A stretch of DNA of 61,697 bases from Planctomycetota bacterium (GCA_024275135.1 JAJRZS010000032.1:1-61697), one strand, 5' to 3'. Positions 40,750 through 50,266 are shown, numbered from the stretch's first letter. Notes: generated by a model from the letters alone, not told the origin. Made by a program: numbers and translations.

Positions 40750-42985
40750 ACCGACTTCGTCCCGTCTTTCTCAGGTACGCTGGTTCCGCGTCCTAAGCCT
40801 TCTATTGCTTTGTGCTGTAGGTTTTGGTGCGGCAGAGGCCTATGTGCGCATTCGCATCAACGGAAAAAACCTGGCCTGGTCGAATCCTACGGTCAATTGG
40901 CGGCTCAACAGCAACGGCTCCGATGACATTAGCGACGGCAGCTTTGAGCCCGCAATTGAGCATGCATTCCAGACCTGGCAGGACGTGAATGGCTCCAATA
41001 TTGCCTTTGTACGCGGCGCGGATACAACCGCAGTCAACCCTGCAGGAAGTACGCATATTGTGGCTTTCGATGAGAGCAATGTGTCGGGATATTTTCCTAC
41101 CGGCAGCGGCATCGTGGCCATTACTCCGATTTCTTACAACACATCGACGGGCGCCATCCTTGATGCCGACATTCTTTTCAATGGCTCGCAGTTTACTTTT
41201 TCCACCGATGGCAGTCCTGGAAGCTTTGACGTGCAAGACGTTATCACTCACGAGATAGGTCACTTTATTGGCCTTGATCACAGCCCTCAAGTTGCCGGCA
41301 CCATGTGGCCTTACGTAAGCCCGGGCCAGTGGTTGCACCGCTCTTTGACTGCCGACGAAGAGTCGGGAGCTATTGCGGTGGCCAGCGCAGGAACTTCGAG
41401 CAAACTCACCGGAACCATTCGTCGGCTAAGCGATAGCAGTAAAGTTGCGGGTGCCTTAGTGAGCGCGGTGAGTGTTGCCGATGGTCGTTTATTGGCGATG
41501 GCAACGACGAATGCTAATGGTCTTTTCACCATGAAGGGCTTGCCCGCTGGCGATTATTGGGTCCATGTCACCCCGCTAGAGGGCGGTATGACCAGCCTCA
41601 ATATGACGGGCAATGCCAACATTGAAACGGATTTTGCACCGGCCTTTTACGGTGGTTATTCGGTGCCGACCGCATTCACCCTTGCTACCGGCGGTAATGT
41701 GAATTGTGGAATATTGGACGTGTCGTCCGATGTTACCATGAAGGATAACGCCAACACTCCTGTTTTGCTGAAGCATGGGCAAAGTTCCGTGGTCACTATT
41801 TTTGGTTCTGGTTTCAGTGCTGGGCAGATGTCCATGGAAGTCAAAACCACGGGCCTGAGTGTAAGCAATGTTTCCAGTGGCTCTTCTTTTGTGCGTGGAA
41901 CGGTGACTGCGTCTGCCGGCGCTAACCTAGGCAACTACGATTTGTATTTGCGCAATGGCTCTGGTGATTTGGAAGTGGCCAGTGGTGTAATCGAAGTCAT
42001 TGCCGATGCCCCCACGATTTCTGGCCTCAGTCAAAACACCGGCAACATGACCGGTGGTGATGCGGTGACGGTGACGGGTACCAATTTCCAAAATGGGGCC
42101 TACGTTCTATTCGGTGGTATCGAAGCAACATTGGTGCAATTTGTGAATTCCACTAGCCTGATTGCCACTACCCCATCCACCACTCCGGGTGTGGTGGATG
42201 TCTCGGTACATAATCCGGATGGGCAACAGGCGCGCAGCAGTGGTGCCTTTACCTTTACCGGTTCGGCCATTTTCAACACCATGGTGCCGACGGCGGGCCA
42301 GGCCAGTGGGGGTACCCGATTGTATATTTCTGGCAACAACTTCAGTGCCCAAACTCAAGTCTTGATTGATGGTAACTTGGCTGCCACCAGCTTTATGACC
42401 AGCAAAATCCTTCAAGTGGTCACGCCAGCCCATGCCGCTGGCTCCGTCGATCTAACCTTCCGCAATGCAGGCTCGCCCGACACCGTGGTGAGTGGGGCCT
42501 TTACTTATGTGGATGCTCCGGATCCGCGGATTACTTCTTTCACGCCTTCCACCGGTCCCAAGGCGGGTGGCACCTTGGTGCGCATTTTTGGTGTGTCCTT
42601 GTCCGAGGTGGCGGAAGTCAAGTTTGGTGTGGATCCCGTGAGTGGCCAAGGAGGCAAACTCGCAACCCTGATCGATTTAATCAACAGCAGTGAGGTCGAA
42701 GCCATGACCGCGAGCAATCCAGTAGCCGGTAACTTTGGCTTGCTGGTAACCATGGCGAATGGCCAAGGCACTTTGTCCTCCGGCTTCACCTTTGAGAGCA
42801 ATGCCGGCGGCGGTGGTTCCGGTGCGAGTTTGGGTGGAGGGGGCTGTTCGGCCAACCTGAGTCAGGACCATCCCTTGGATTACCGCGGAGAACTGCCGGG
42901 GTGGATGTTTATGCTTGGTGGTTGGTGGCTGTTGCGGCGCCAGCTGAGGCGGCGCCTAGCACCCCGTGCTTTGCCGTTAGAATAG
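40700..42985 (+). CDS. Secreted matrixin-type metalloprotease with IPT/TIG domains and Cys-containing C-terminal anchor
   Basis: 761 aa. A long polar N-terminus with a signal/anchor helix (VLSLLLLCAVGFGAAEA); a matrixin domain with the complete zinc motif HEIGHFIGLDHS (His184, Glu185, His188, His194) and Met-turn GTMWPYV; a carboxypeptidase-regulatory-like domain (GTIRRLSDSSKVAGALVSAV, MKGLPAGDYWVHVTPL); then at least three IPT/TIG repeats (TISGLSQNTGNMTGGDAVTVTG, TMVPTAGQASGGTRLYISG, ITSFTPSTGPKAGGTLVRIFG). The tail is Gly-rich, then GGGGCS, a hydrophobic helix and RRQLRRR, the layout of protein-sorting CTERM signals. ATG 40700 is used; in-frame starts at 40670 and earlier are possible. Confidence 0.87.
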   Translation: MTNSSPNSSPKSSGKAKPTSSRLSQVRWFRVLSLLLLCAVGFGAAEAYVRIRINGKNLAWSNPTVNWRLNSNGSDDISDGSFEPAIEHAFQTWQDVNGSNIAFVRGADTTAVNPAGSTHIVAFDESNVSGYFPTGSGIVAITPISYNTSTGAILDADILFNGSQFTFSTDGSPGSFDVQDVITHEIGHFIGLDHSPQVAGTMWPYVSPGQWLHRSLTADEESGAIAVASAGTSSKLTGTIRRLSDSSKVAGALVSAVSVADGRLLAMATTNANGLFTMKGLPAGDYWVHVTPLEGGMTSLNMTGNANIETDFAPAFYGGYSVPTAFTLATGGNVNCGILDVSSDVTMKDNANTPVLLKHGQSSVVTIFGSGFSAGQMSMEVKTTGLSVSNVSSGSSFVRGTVTASAGANLGNYDLYLRNGSGDLEVASGVIEVIADAPTISGLSQNTGNMTGGDAVTVTGTNFQNGAYVLFGGIEATLVQFVNSTSLIATTPSTTPGVVDVSVHNPDGQQARSSGAFTFTGSAIFNTMVPTAGQASGGTRLYISGNNFSAQTQVLIDGNLAATSFMTSKILQVVTPAHAAGSVDLTFRNAGSPDTVVSGAFTYVDAPDPRITSFTPSTGPKAGGTLVRIFGVSLSEVAEVKFGVDPVSGQGGKLATLIDLINSSEVEAMTASNPVAGNFGLLVTMANGQGTLSSGFTFESNAGGGGSGASLGGGGCSANLSQDHPLDYRGELPGWMFMLGGWWLLRRQLRRRLAPRALPLE
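42978..42983 (+). promoter_or_regulatory. Candidate -10 box (TAGAAT) 6 bp before the phosphodiesterase GTG start
   Basis: TAGAAT ends exactly six bases before GTG 42990. Its last codons overlap the matrixin stop codon TAG, so the box sits at the very end of the upstream gene. It supports the GTG start. Confidence 0.5.
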
Positions 42986-42989
42986 GCTC

Positions 42990-44456
42990 GTGTTTGTTGC
43001 TGCACTTCCTTTTCATGCCAAAGGCCTTTTGCGCGCCGCTGGCCTCGCCGCCTTAGGTTTGTTGGTGGCATGTAGTGGTTCTGACAAAGCGCAGAGCCAG
43101 GGCGTCGGCGAAAAGGCCACCACTACGCGGGTGCCGCGTCAACATCACCGGGAGCGCCCACCGATTGTGGTGATTGGCATCGACGGCATGACTTGGAATG
43201 TGATGGAACCCTTGTTTGCGCAAGGCAAGATGCCCAACTTTCGCAAACTCACAGAAAGCGGTATCGCCGGCAATTTATTTACCGATCGCCCGACTTTCTC
43301 ACCAATCCTTTGGACCTCCATCGCCACCGGGGTGAAATATAAAGACCACGGCATCAATTATTTTGTCGAGGCGACGGCCAAAGGCCAACCCTTGCCAGGG
43401 GCTTTGCCCTACACATCCAACTCGCGGAAAGTACCGGCAATTTGGAACCTTGCTGGCGAAGGAGATCGCACGGTGGATGCGGTGGCATGGTGGGTTTCTT
43501 GGCCCGCAGAACATGTACCCCACGCTCGCGTTGTGGCCAGTTATGCTGCCCAAGCGCAAGCCACTTTGTTGTGGAAACCCCTGGTGATGCAAAATGGCTT
43601 GCCCGAACTCACCTATCCTACAAGTTTTCAAGATGAAATTTCTGACTTGCTTTGGGATGGTCGTCCCAAAGGACCTTTGGTTGCGGAATACAACCAACGC
43701 TTTGGCACCGTTCCCGAGTCTTGGAAGTTTGCCTTTGGTCGCGACCGTTTCTTCCGTGGGGTTTTCCATGCCGATCGCACCCACGAACGCATCTTCTTGA
43801 AAATGTTGCAGGAAGATGGTCCGGCGGATTTGAATTTGGTTTATTTCGGCTTGCCCGATGTCGCCGGCCACTACTTTTGGCGCTATCGCGCTCCGCAAAA
43901 CTACAGTTACTTGGTACCTCAAGCCCATGTGGACCGCTTGGGTGGGCATATCGACAAGGCTTATGAACAGGTGGACGCTTGGCTGGGCGAAATCCTTGCC
44001 GCCCTGCCGCCCGACTGCATCATCATGGTGCTGAGCGACCATGGCATGGGAGCAGCGAACCTCGACGATATCAACAACATTCAAAGTGGCGGCCACGACA
44101 ACGCTCCACCGGGAATTTTGATTGTGTCGGGCCCAGGAGTGGTGGAGTATGGGCTACAGCCGCGTGGAAAACGCACCATCGGTTCCATTTACGACATTAC
44201 ACCCACCTTGCTCGATTGGTTGGATTTGCCTTCTGGTTCCTACATGGTTGGCAAGCCGTTGCGTCAACTGCGAACCGAGGAGTGGCAACAGGCCCATCCT
44301 TCGCCTGCGCCCCAGGATTACCGTATTGGCTTCCGCCCGGCAACCAAACCGCGGAAACCCACGGAAGATGCCAACCGCGAGTTTCTCCACAGCTTGGATG
44401 AGCTGGGCTATGGCAGCTCCGGTTTTGACGAGGATTCCAGCACGAATCCCCAGTGA
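42990..44456 (+). CDS. Alkaline-phosphatase-superfamily lipoprotein (type I phosphodiesterase)
   Basis: 488 aa, GTG start. The lipoprotein signal ends LGLLVACS. Phosphodiesterase/nucleotide-pyrophosphatase fold: IVVIGIDGMTWNVMEPLFAQGKMPNFRKL (first metal Asp), RPTFSPILWTSIATGVKYKDHGI (nucleophile Thr region), DLNLVYFGLPDVAGHYFW, IIMVLSDHGMGA and a late GGHDNAPPGILIVSGPG His. All metal-binding positions of the family look intact. Probably hydrolyses a phosphodiester of an envelope lipid or glycan outside the inner membrane. First of four superfamily members in this region. Confidence 0.88.
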   Translation: MFVAALPFHAKGLLRAAGLAALGLLVACSGSDKAQSQGVGEKATTTRVPRQHHRERPPIVVIGIDGMTWNVMEPLFAQGKMPNFRKLTESGIAGNLFTDRPTFSPILWTSIATGVKYKDHGINYFVEATAKGQPLPGALPYTSNSRKVPAIWNLAGEGDRTVDAVAWWVSWPAEHVPHARVVASYAAQAQATLLWKPLVMQNGLPELTYPTSFQDEISDLLWDGRPKGPLVAEYNQRFGTVPESWKFAFGRDRFFRGVFHADRTHERIFLKMLQEDGPADLNLVYFGLPDVAGHYFWRYRAPQNYSYLVPQAHVDRLGGHIDKAYEQVDAWLGEILAALPPDCIIMVLSDHGMGAANLDDINNIQSGGHDNAPPGILIVSGPGVVEYGLQPRGKRTIGSIYDITPTLLDWLDLPSGSYMVGKPLRQLRTEEWQQAHPSPAPQDYRIGFRPATKPRKPTEDANREFLHSLDELGYGSSGFDEDSSTNPQ

Positions 44457-44501
44457 TTGGCCGTTCCTTCGTTGCCCGGAAAGAGGTAATCTGCTGAGGA
44501 G

Positions 44502-44990
44502 ATGTTTTCCCGCATCCTTCTCTCTACCGATTTTTCGCAACAAGCCGAACAGGCTTATCCCTGGGCCGCTCGTCTGGCCACCTCCAACCATGGACTGATT
44601 CATTTAATCCATGCCTTGGAAGACGATCTGGTGGCGACGGCCCCAGTCTTTGCCGACTACATGGCTCCTGGCGCCTTGGATTTGGGCAGCTACCGCGAAG
44701 AATTTCGCACCGGTGCCCAAAAGGCTCTGGATGCCGCTGCAGAGAAGTTACGGGCGCTTGGTGCGGAGGTGGAAACTCACTTGCTGGAACGCGGACGCCC
44801 TTCCCAAGCCATCGTCGCTGCTGCCCAAGAATTTGCCTGTTCCGTGATTGTGCTTTCCACCCACGGGCACGGTGGTTTGGCACATTTGTTGTTGGGGTCC
44901 ACTGCAGAAAAGGTGGTGCGCCTAGCCAAGGTGCCTGTGCTTACGGTGCATGAAGGGGATACCCCGCCCCAAGAGGAGGTGGAGGCATGA
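44502..44990 (+). CDS. Universal stress protein (UspA family)
   Basis: 162 aa, single Usp domain. RILLSTDFSQQAEQAYPWAARLA at the start, and the ATP-binding pattern G-x2-G-x9-G-S near the end (STHGHGGLAHLLLGSTAEKVVRLAKVPVLTV) suggests the nucleotide-binding subclass. The stop overlaps the exonuclease ATG (ATGA). GGTAAT lies 11 bases and GAGGAG immediately before the ATG. Stress role inferred from family. Confidence 0.93.
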   Translation: MFSRILLSTDFSQQAEQAYPWAARLATSNHGLIHLIHALEDDLVATAPVFADYMAPGALDLGSYREEFRTGAQKALDAAAEKLRALGAEVETHLLERGRPSQAIVAAAQEFACSVIVLSTHGHGGLAHLLLGSTAEKVVRLAKVPVLTVHEGDTPPQEEVEA

Positions 44991-45694
44991 AGGATGCCAG
45001 TACCGATGTTTTGGAATCTCCTATCGTCGCCTTCGACATTGAAGTTGCCGGCTTGGAATGGGAGGAAGTAGATGAAGCCACCCGTCACTATTTGATGGCG
45101 CGCAAGCAACGAGAGGGAGAGGAAGACATCCAAAATCGCCTGGCCTTGATTCGTGGTCTGGGGCGGGTCGTGGCCATCGGCATGTGGAACCTGGCCAAAG
45201 ATCAAGGTGCGGTGTTGGTCCATGGTTCTGGCTGTCGTTGGGAGCCATTCAGTGAAGTCCCAGGAACAAAAGTCTTTCGTGGCAACGAGCGCGAGTTGCT
45301 CACCGAGTTTTGGCGCTTGGCCAATGACTGGGGGACGGTAGTTACCTACAACGGACGCGGCTATGACGGCCCGGTCTTGCTCACCCGCTCAGCCATGTTG
45401 GATGTGCGCCCCACGCGTCAACTAGCTGGCTATCGCTATAGTCTTCGCGAGCACTGCGATTTGATGGAGGTGCTTAATTTTATGGGTGCTGCTCGCGAAT
45501 CCTACTCCTTGGATTATTGGTGTCGTCGCTTCGGCGTCGAATCGCCTAAGGGCAAAATGGATGGTTCCATGGTGGCGCAAAAAGCGCGTGCTGGTCATTA
45601 CGACGAGATTGCGGAATACTGCCTGCGGGACACCCGGGCGACGGCCGATTTGTTTCAGCGATTACGACCAACTTTGATACCACTATTTCGTTAG
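44987..45694 (+). CDS. DEDD-family 3'-5' exonuclease-like protein (RNase H fold)
   Basis: 235 aa. PolB-exonuclease-like/RNase H fold: IVAFDIEVAGLEW (Exo I, D-x-E), VVTYNGRGYDGPVLLTRSAML (Exo II, N-x3-D), and YDEIAEYCLRDTRATADLF (Exo III, Y-x3-D), all catalytic acidic residues present. It matches 'predicted 3'-5' exonuclease similar to PolB exonuclease domain' (PF10108/PF13482-type) proteins. Co-translated with UspA (ATGA). Likely acts on DNA or RNA ends in repair; substrate unproven. Confidence 0.85.
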   Translation: MKDASTDVLESPIVAFDIEVAGLEWEEVDEATRHYLMARKQREGEEDIQNRLALIRGLGRVVAIGMWNLAKDQGAVLVHGSGCRWEPFSEVPGTKVFRGNERELLTEFWRLANDWGTVVTYNGRGYDGPVLLTRSAMLDVRPTRQLAGYRYSLREHCDLMEVLNFMGAARESYSLDYWCRRFGVESPKGKMDGSMVAQKARAGHYDEIAEYCLRDTRATADLFQRLRPTLIPLFR

Positions 45695-45707
45695 TCGGAG
45701 CGAAAGC

Positions 45708-47237
45708 TTGAGCCGCCTAGCCCGCAACACGCTTTTCCTTACCGTCGCCAAAGTGCTAGGCACTTCGGTTTATGCTTTGTTCGGTTTCATCCTGCCGAGA
45801 TTTGTCACTCCCGAAGCCAATGGGGTCTACACGTTGATGGGCAGCTTGCTGTTTTTAGGCAGCATGATTTCTAGCTTTGGCATCCCTTTGATTGTCACCC
45901 GTGAGGTGGCGCGTAGCCCACAACAATCCGCACGGTTGTATGCCGACGCCCGTTTGGCCATGCAGTTGGGCACGGTCCTTGCAGCGCTGGTTCTCGGTTC
46001 CTTCCTCGTGGCCGAAAGTTGGTACACCGAGGCTGCTGTGGATCAACGCCTGATTTTATTCACTTTAGTCATCGGCATTACCTTGTCCGATGCAATGGGC
46101 AGTTTGGGTGAGGCTTTGTTCCAAGGTTATGAACGCATGGCAACCCCAGCGGCAGCGGAGATTCTCACCGGCCTTTTGCGCGCCGGTGGTGCCACGGCGG
46201 CGATGTTGGTGTTGCCCGAAGACTTCCGCCTCTATGGCATTTTCACCATGTTTCTTTTTGGCTCGGCGGTGCGCGGCTGGCTTTTGCCCCATCTTGTTCA
46301 TCGGCGCTTGATTCCCGGTGTGCAGTTGCCTAAATCCCATCCTGCCCATGCTTGGAAGTTATTAAAGAGTTCGGGATTTGTTGCGGTTTTCCGTATTTTG
46401 CGTATGTTGCGCAACCGAATTGATGTTTTGCTGATGGGTTTTTTGTTCGTCAGCCTGGTGCCGGGAGTAATCGCAGACATCGACACTGCGCGCGGCTTGT
46501 ATGGCCAGGCCATGCGGGTGGCGATTGTTTTTCAAACCTTCACCATGGCTTTCAATACTGCGTTGTTTCCACGCTTGTCACGGCTGACGGATAGCCATGC
46601 CGCTGAAGACCAAAAAGCGGCGACTCATGCACTGTATGGTCGCGCCGTACGCTGGCAGGCTTTTTGGGTGGTCCCCATGGCGGCTGGTATTTTTGTCTAT
46701 GCCAACACTTTGGCCGGTTGGTTTGGTTCCGAATATTTGCATGGCGCACCTGCACTAGGGGTCGTGCACAATACCGCCGAAGTTTTGCGCGTTTTGTTGT
46801 TGGCGATGATGGTGGACTGCATGGGGGGGCCGGTTGGCATGTTGATGATTGGCTCCAAGGAGTTGGAGCGGCGCATTCCGATGGTGGGAATGGTTATTCT
46901 GGCCAGCAGCGTGATATTTAATGTCTTATTCATTCCCCGCTATGGCATTTTGGGCGCCGCCTGGGCTTCGGCCATCACCGCCATTTTGGAGTTTGGCATC
47001 AAGATGGTTTTGGTCGGGCGGATGTTTGGCAACCCTTTGCCGATATTGCTGCGCACAATTCCGTATTTCCTGCTGACCGCCGGCATGGTGCTTCTACTTT
47101 GGTCCCTGCAGCTGGAAGACCACATCCTGCTTGGGGTCCCCTTGGGAATGTTGTTCTACCTTGGTGCTTGTTTTTTGCTCAAGCAGGTCGATCCGGCGGT
47201 GGTGCAAATTCTCAAACGGCGCCTCGGGCGCGCATAG
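45708..47237 (+). CDS. Polysaccharide/lipid flippase, MATE/Wzx-like
   Basis: 509 aa, TTG start preceded by CGGAG at seven bases. About 14 transmembrane helices in the MOP superfamily pattern: NTLFLTVAKVLGTSVYALFGFILPRFVTPEANGVYTLMGSLLFLGSMISSFGIPLIVTREVAR (oligosaccharide flippase start), FRILRMLRNRIDVLLMGFLF, IVFQTFTMAFNTALFPRLSRL, GILGAAWASAITAILEFGIKM. Predicted to flip an undecaprenyl-linked glycan or similar lipid across the inner membrane. Located between an exonuclease and two phosphodiester/deacetylase-type genes, so it probably serves an envelope glycoconjugate. Confidence 0.88.
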   Translation: MSRLARNTLFLTVAKVLGTSVYALFGFILPRFVTPEANGVYTLMGSLLFLGSMISSFGIPLIVTREVARSPQQSARLYADARLAMQLGTVLAALVLGSFLVAESWYTEAAVDQRLILFTLVIGITLSDAMGSLGEALFQGYERMATPAAAEILTGLLRAGGATAAMLVLPEDFRLYGIFTMFLFGSAVRGWLLPHLVHRRLIPGVQLPKSHPAHAWKLLKSSGFVAVFRILRMLRNRIDVLLMGFLFVSLVPGVIADIDTARGLYGQAMRVAIVFQTFTMAFNTALFPRLSRLTDSHAAEDQKAATHALYGRAVRWQAFWVVPMAAGIFVYANTLAGWFGSEYLHGAPALGVVHNTAEVLRVLLLAMMVDCMGGPVGMLMIGSKELERRIPMVGMVILASSVIFNVLFIPRYGILGAAWASAITAILEFGIKMVLVGRMFGNPLPILLRTIPYFLLTAGMVLLLWSLQLEDHILLGVPLGMLFYLGACFLLKQVDPAVVQILKRRLGRA

Positions 47238-47300
47238 CATCATGCCGATGCGCCCGGTTATCCTTGACCGCCACGGGGATTGCCCCAAACCCACCCATCC

Positions 47301-48971
47301 ATGAGTTCCACCCCTCGCAAACGCGTCATCATCGCCGGCATTGACGGCGCGACCTGGGACATCATCCAGCCCATGATTGAAGCTGGAGATTTGCCCAATC
47401 TCGCTGCCATGGTGCAGCATGGTTGTACAGGCCCTCTCACCAGCACCGTTCCACCTAACTCCTCGCTCGCTTGGAGCTCCTTCATGACTGGGGTGCATCC
47501 GGGCAAACATGGGGTGTTCTTCTTCCGCGAACAGCGGTCGGGCAGCTACCAGCGTCCGGTGGTGTCGATGGATTCCATCCAGGCGCCAACAGTGTTTCGG
47601 CTGGCCAGTGATGCAGGAAAAAAAGTTTGTGCGGTGACAGTACCGCTCACCTTTCCGGTAGAAAAAATTAATGGCTGCATGATTGGCGGCCTGCTCACGC
47701 CGGATCGCCATGCTGATTTCATCCATCCCCCGGAGCTACGCCAAGAACTGGAGCAGGCCATTGGCGATGTTCCAGCCGACAATGAGCCGGAGATGCTTTT
47801 TCACAGTGCCAATGAAGCAGCTGCTGTGAAGAGTTTGTACCACGTGATAGAACAAATCACGCGGATGGGGGAGCATATTTTGGATCACCACGATCCGGAT
47901 TTCTTTGTCTTGGTTTTTCGTCAGGTCGATTTAACTTCGCACCAAGCTTGGTGCTATCAAGATCCAGCTTGGCAACAGGCCAACCCTGGCAAATGGGAAA
48001 GCCGCAAAAACATGTTGGCTGATGTCTACCGCGCAGTCGATGCAGCTTTCGGCCGTTTGCGCGACAAAGCCCTTCAACTTCCCGGGGAGGTCGCTTTTGG
48101 CACCTGCTCGGACCATGGATTTGGGCCGATTACTTACCGCTATTACATGAATAAGTGGTTGTTGGACCAAGGATATTTGGTGTTGAAGTCGAGCGCTGGC
48201 GCCTTAAAGCGCAAACTTTGGCTGCAAAAGAAATGGAATGGGCTGCTGCGGCGCACCGGGATATTACGCATCCTGACCGCGCGTGGCCGCAAACTTAGCA
48301 AGGGCCAAGAGCAAACCATCATGGAAATGATTGATTGGTCGAAAACGAGGGCCTATTCCAGCTTTTCAGGTGGTGAAGATATCGTCCTCATCAATTTGAA
48401 GGGGCGCGAACCGGAAGGCATTGTGGAGCCCGGGGCGGAATACGAGGCGCTGCGCGAAGAGATCATCGAAAAGGTGGTGCAAATGCGCGCTCCCGATGGA
48501 GCCGCCATCATTGCCCGCGCCTTCAAACGCGAAGATTTGTGGCAAGGAGAACAGCTGCATATTGCCCCCGACATTCAATGCGTCACCAAAGAAACAGCGT
48601 GCAACATGTCACCCTTTCCGCTGCATGATGTGGTGGCAGAGCCCGCTGTGGAAGGACGTCCTGCAATGCACCGCACCCAAGGCATTTTTGGCTGGGAAGG
48701 CAAGGGCATCGTGCGCGAAGGGGAGCGGGTGACTGGGCCGCAAATCGCCGACATGGCGCCCACCATGTTGCACTTGCTTGGCTTGCCGGTAGAAGATTAC
48801 ATGGACGGCAAGGTGATGGAGGATTGTCTTACCGAGTCCTATCGCGCCGCAAATCCGATAAAGGTGCGCGCGGGGCATGTTCAATTGGCGCCTCGTGAAG
48901 TAGGCGGTACGGTTGAAGATGACGACGCCAAGCTCATCGAAACCATGAAAGCCTTGGGCTATATGGAGTAG
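47301..48971 (+). CDS. Alkaline-phosphatase-superfamily phosphodiesterase (cytoplasmic form)
   Basis: 556 aa. VIIAGIDGATWDIIQPMIEAGDLPNLAAMV supplies the first metal ligand; TVPPNSSLAWSSFMTGVHPGKHGV holds the nucleophile region (Ser/Thr); FFVLVFRQVDLTSHQAWCY, EVAFGTCSDHGFGP and HRTQGIFGWEGKGI supply further metal ligands. No signal peptide or membrane helix is seen, unlike the three relatives nearby. The C-terminus DAKLIETMKALGYME matches a tail shared with the sulfatase-like neighbour (LAALQDLGYVND). Members of this group are annotated as type I phosphodiesterases. Probably acts with the flippase upstream. Confidence 0.87.
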   Translation: MSSTPRKRVIIAGIDGATWDIIQPMIEAGDLPNLAAMVQHGCTGPLTSTVPPNSSLAWSSFMTGVHPGKHGVFFFREQRSGSYQRPVVSMDSIQAPTVFRLASDAGKKVCAVTVPLTFPVEKINGCMIGGLLTPDRHADFIHPPELRQELEQAIGDVPADNEPEMLFHSANEAAAVKSLYHVIEQITRMGEHILDHHDPDFFVLVFRQVDLTSHQAWCYQDPAWQQANPGKWESRKNMLADVYRAVDAAFGRLRDKALQLPGEVAFGTCSDHGFGPITYRYYMNKWLLDQGYLVLKSSAGALKRKLWLQKKWNGLLRRTGILRILTARGRKLSKGQEQTIMEMIDWSKTRAYSSFSGGEDIVLINLKGREPEGIVEPGAEYEALREEIIEKVVQMRAPDGAAIIARAFKREDLWQGEQLHIAPDIQCVTKETACNMSPFPLHDVVAEPAVEGRPAMHRTQGIFGWEGKGIVREGERVTGPQIADMAPTMLHLLGLPVEDYMDGKVMEDCLTESYRAANPIKVRAGHVQLAPREVGGTVEDDDAKLIETMKALGYME

Positions 48972-48974
48972 GCT

Positions 48975-50252
48975 ATGGTGGGGCGCATTTTTCCGTGCCC
49001 ACTGCGTCGGCCGCAGAACATCCTCACCATGCCGGTGGTGGGCGAGTTTTTGCCCACCTTGCGTCCTGGATTGATTCATGGCGACCCACGCCCCTGGATT
49101 CCGGGTGCCTTTCAACTTGGTGCTGCCCAGGGAGCCCAAGAGCCAATGCCCTGGAGCGAAGGCTGCGACATGCTGCTTGCGCCTTTTCCTGCAAGTGGTG
49201 TTGAAACGGAAACTCTGTTGCGCATATTGCGGGATCTTTCCGCAGATTTTCAGGTGGCCTTGTATGAGCGCGATGTTCCGCTGTGGCCGAATCTGTTATT
49301 GCAAGGAGAAGCCCATGCCGACACCTTGCACTTCGCGGATGCCGCTGCTGGCTTGCGCGCCTATCGCTCCGCCTTTCGCCATCTGGGACGCGGCTTCAGC
49401 GAAGCTTTTTTGCTGGAACCTGCGGGTCGCTTAAGTCAGCTTTTACGCGCTTCTTGGCGCGCAGAGTTTCGGCCAAACCGCCAAGATCCTTATCAATATC
49501 GCCATCATTTAGCCACCGCCTTGGACTATCAACGCAGTTTGTTGGAGTTGCAACAACACCCCAGCACCCAGCTGCGACCGAAGGCGAGGATTGTCGTGGT
49601 GATGCCGCATTTTGATGACGAAGTTTTGCAATGCGGTGCGGCCATCTTGCAGGCGGTGGCGGCGGGGAGTGAGGTGCGGGTTATTTGGCTAACGGATGGC
49701 CGCATGGGAGTCAGTTCGGTAAGCGAAGAGGAATCCGCGCGCATTCGTCACCAGGAAGCTCAACAGGCGATGGAGATTTTGGGGGTAGAGGATTTGCATT
49801 TTTTGGATGCGCCAGAAACTCGGTTGCAAGTTCGCGGCACCTGGACCGCAGAGCTGCGTTCTTTGCTAGAAGAGTTTCACCCCGATCGGGTTCATACTGT
49901 GTGGTGGGCCGACAACAACTTGGATCACTTTGAAGCCAATCGGGTGCTGTTTGCTGCCTGGCCGAAATCCTTGATGGATTGCGAAATTGCAGCAAGCGGT
50001 TTGTGGCAGCCGTTGCCGCTAACTTCTGGCCTTGGTTTTGATGCTGGTGTGCGCGCAAAAAAAGACGAAGCTATCCAAGCCTATGCCTCGCAGCTCAAAG
50101 AAGTCGATTATTTGCGTGTCGACCATGGTTTGGCGCATTGGTATGCGCGTGAAGATCAAGCCTCCTGGAAGGAAGCCTTTTGGATTTTGCCAGCACAAAA
50201 GTATTGGCAGGCCTTGACCAGAACTGGAGTTGGGAAACGCTTATTCTTGTAA
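48975..50252 (+). CDS. PIG-L/LmbE-family deacetylase-like protein
   Basis: 425 aa. The C-terminal half (about 205-400) is a PIG-L domain: RIVVVMPHFDDEVLQCGAAI (zinc/catalytic P-H-x-D-D-E type), VRVIWLTDGRMG, RHQEAQQAMEILGVEDLHFLDAPE, HTVWWADNNLDHFEANRVL. The family removes N-acetyl groups from GlcNAc-linked lipids or small thiols. The N-terminal 200 residues match nothing I recognise. It begins three bases after the phosphodiesterase stop, so they are co-expressed; the true start could be an ATG a few codons later. Confidence 0.82.
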   Translation: MVGRIFPCPLRRPQNILTMPVVGEFLPTLRPGLIHGDPRPWIPGAFQLGAAQGAQEPMPWSEGCDMLLAPFPASGVETETLLRILRDLSADFQVALYERDVPLWPNLLLQGEAHADTLHFADAAAGLRAYRSAFRHLGRGFSEAFLLEPAGRLSQLLRASWRAEFRPNRQDPYQYRHHLATALDYQRSLLELQQHPSTQLRPKARIVVVMPHFDDEVLQCGAAILQAVAAGSEVRVIWLTDGRMGVSSVSEEESARIRHQEAQQAMEILGVEDLHFLDAPETRLQVRGTWTAELRSLLEEFHPDRVHTVWWADNNLDHFEANRVLFAAWPKSLMDCEIAASGLWQPLPLTSGLGFDAGVRAKKDEAIQAYASQLKEVDYLRVDHGLAHWYAREDQASWKEAFWILPAQKYWQALTRTGVGKRLFL

Positions 50253-50266
50253 GAGAGTCAAAACTC

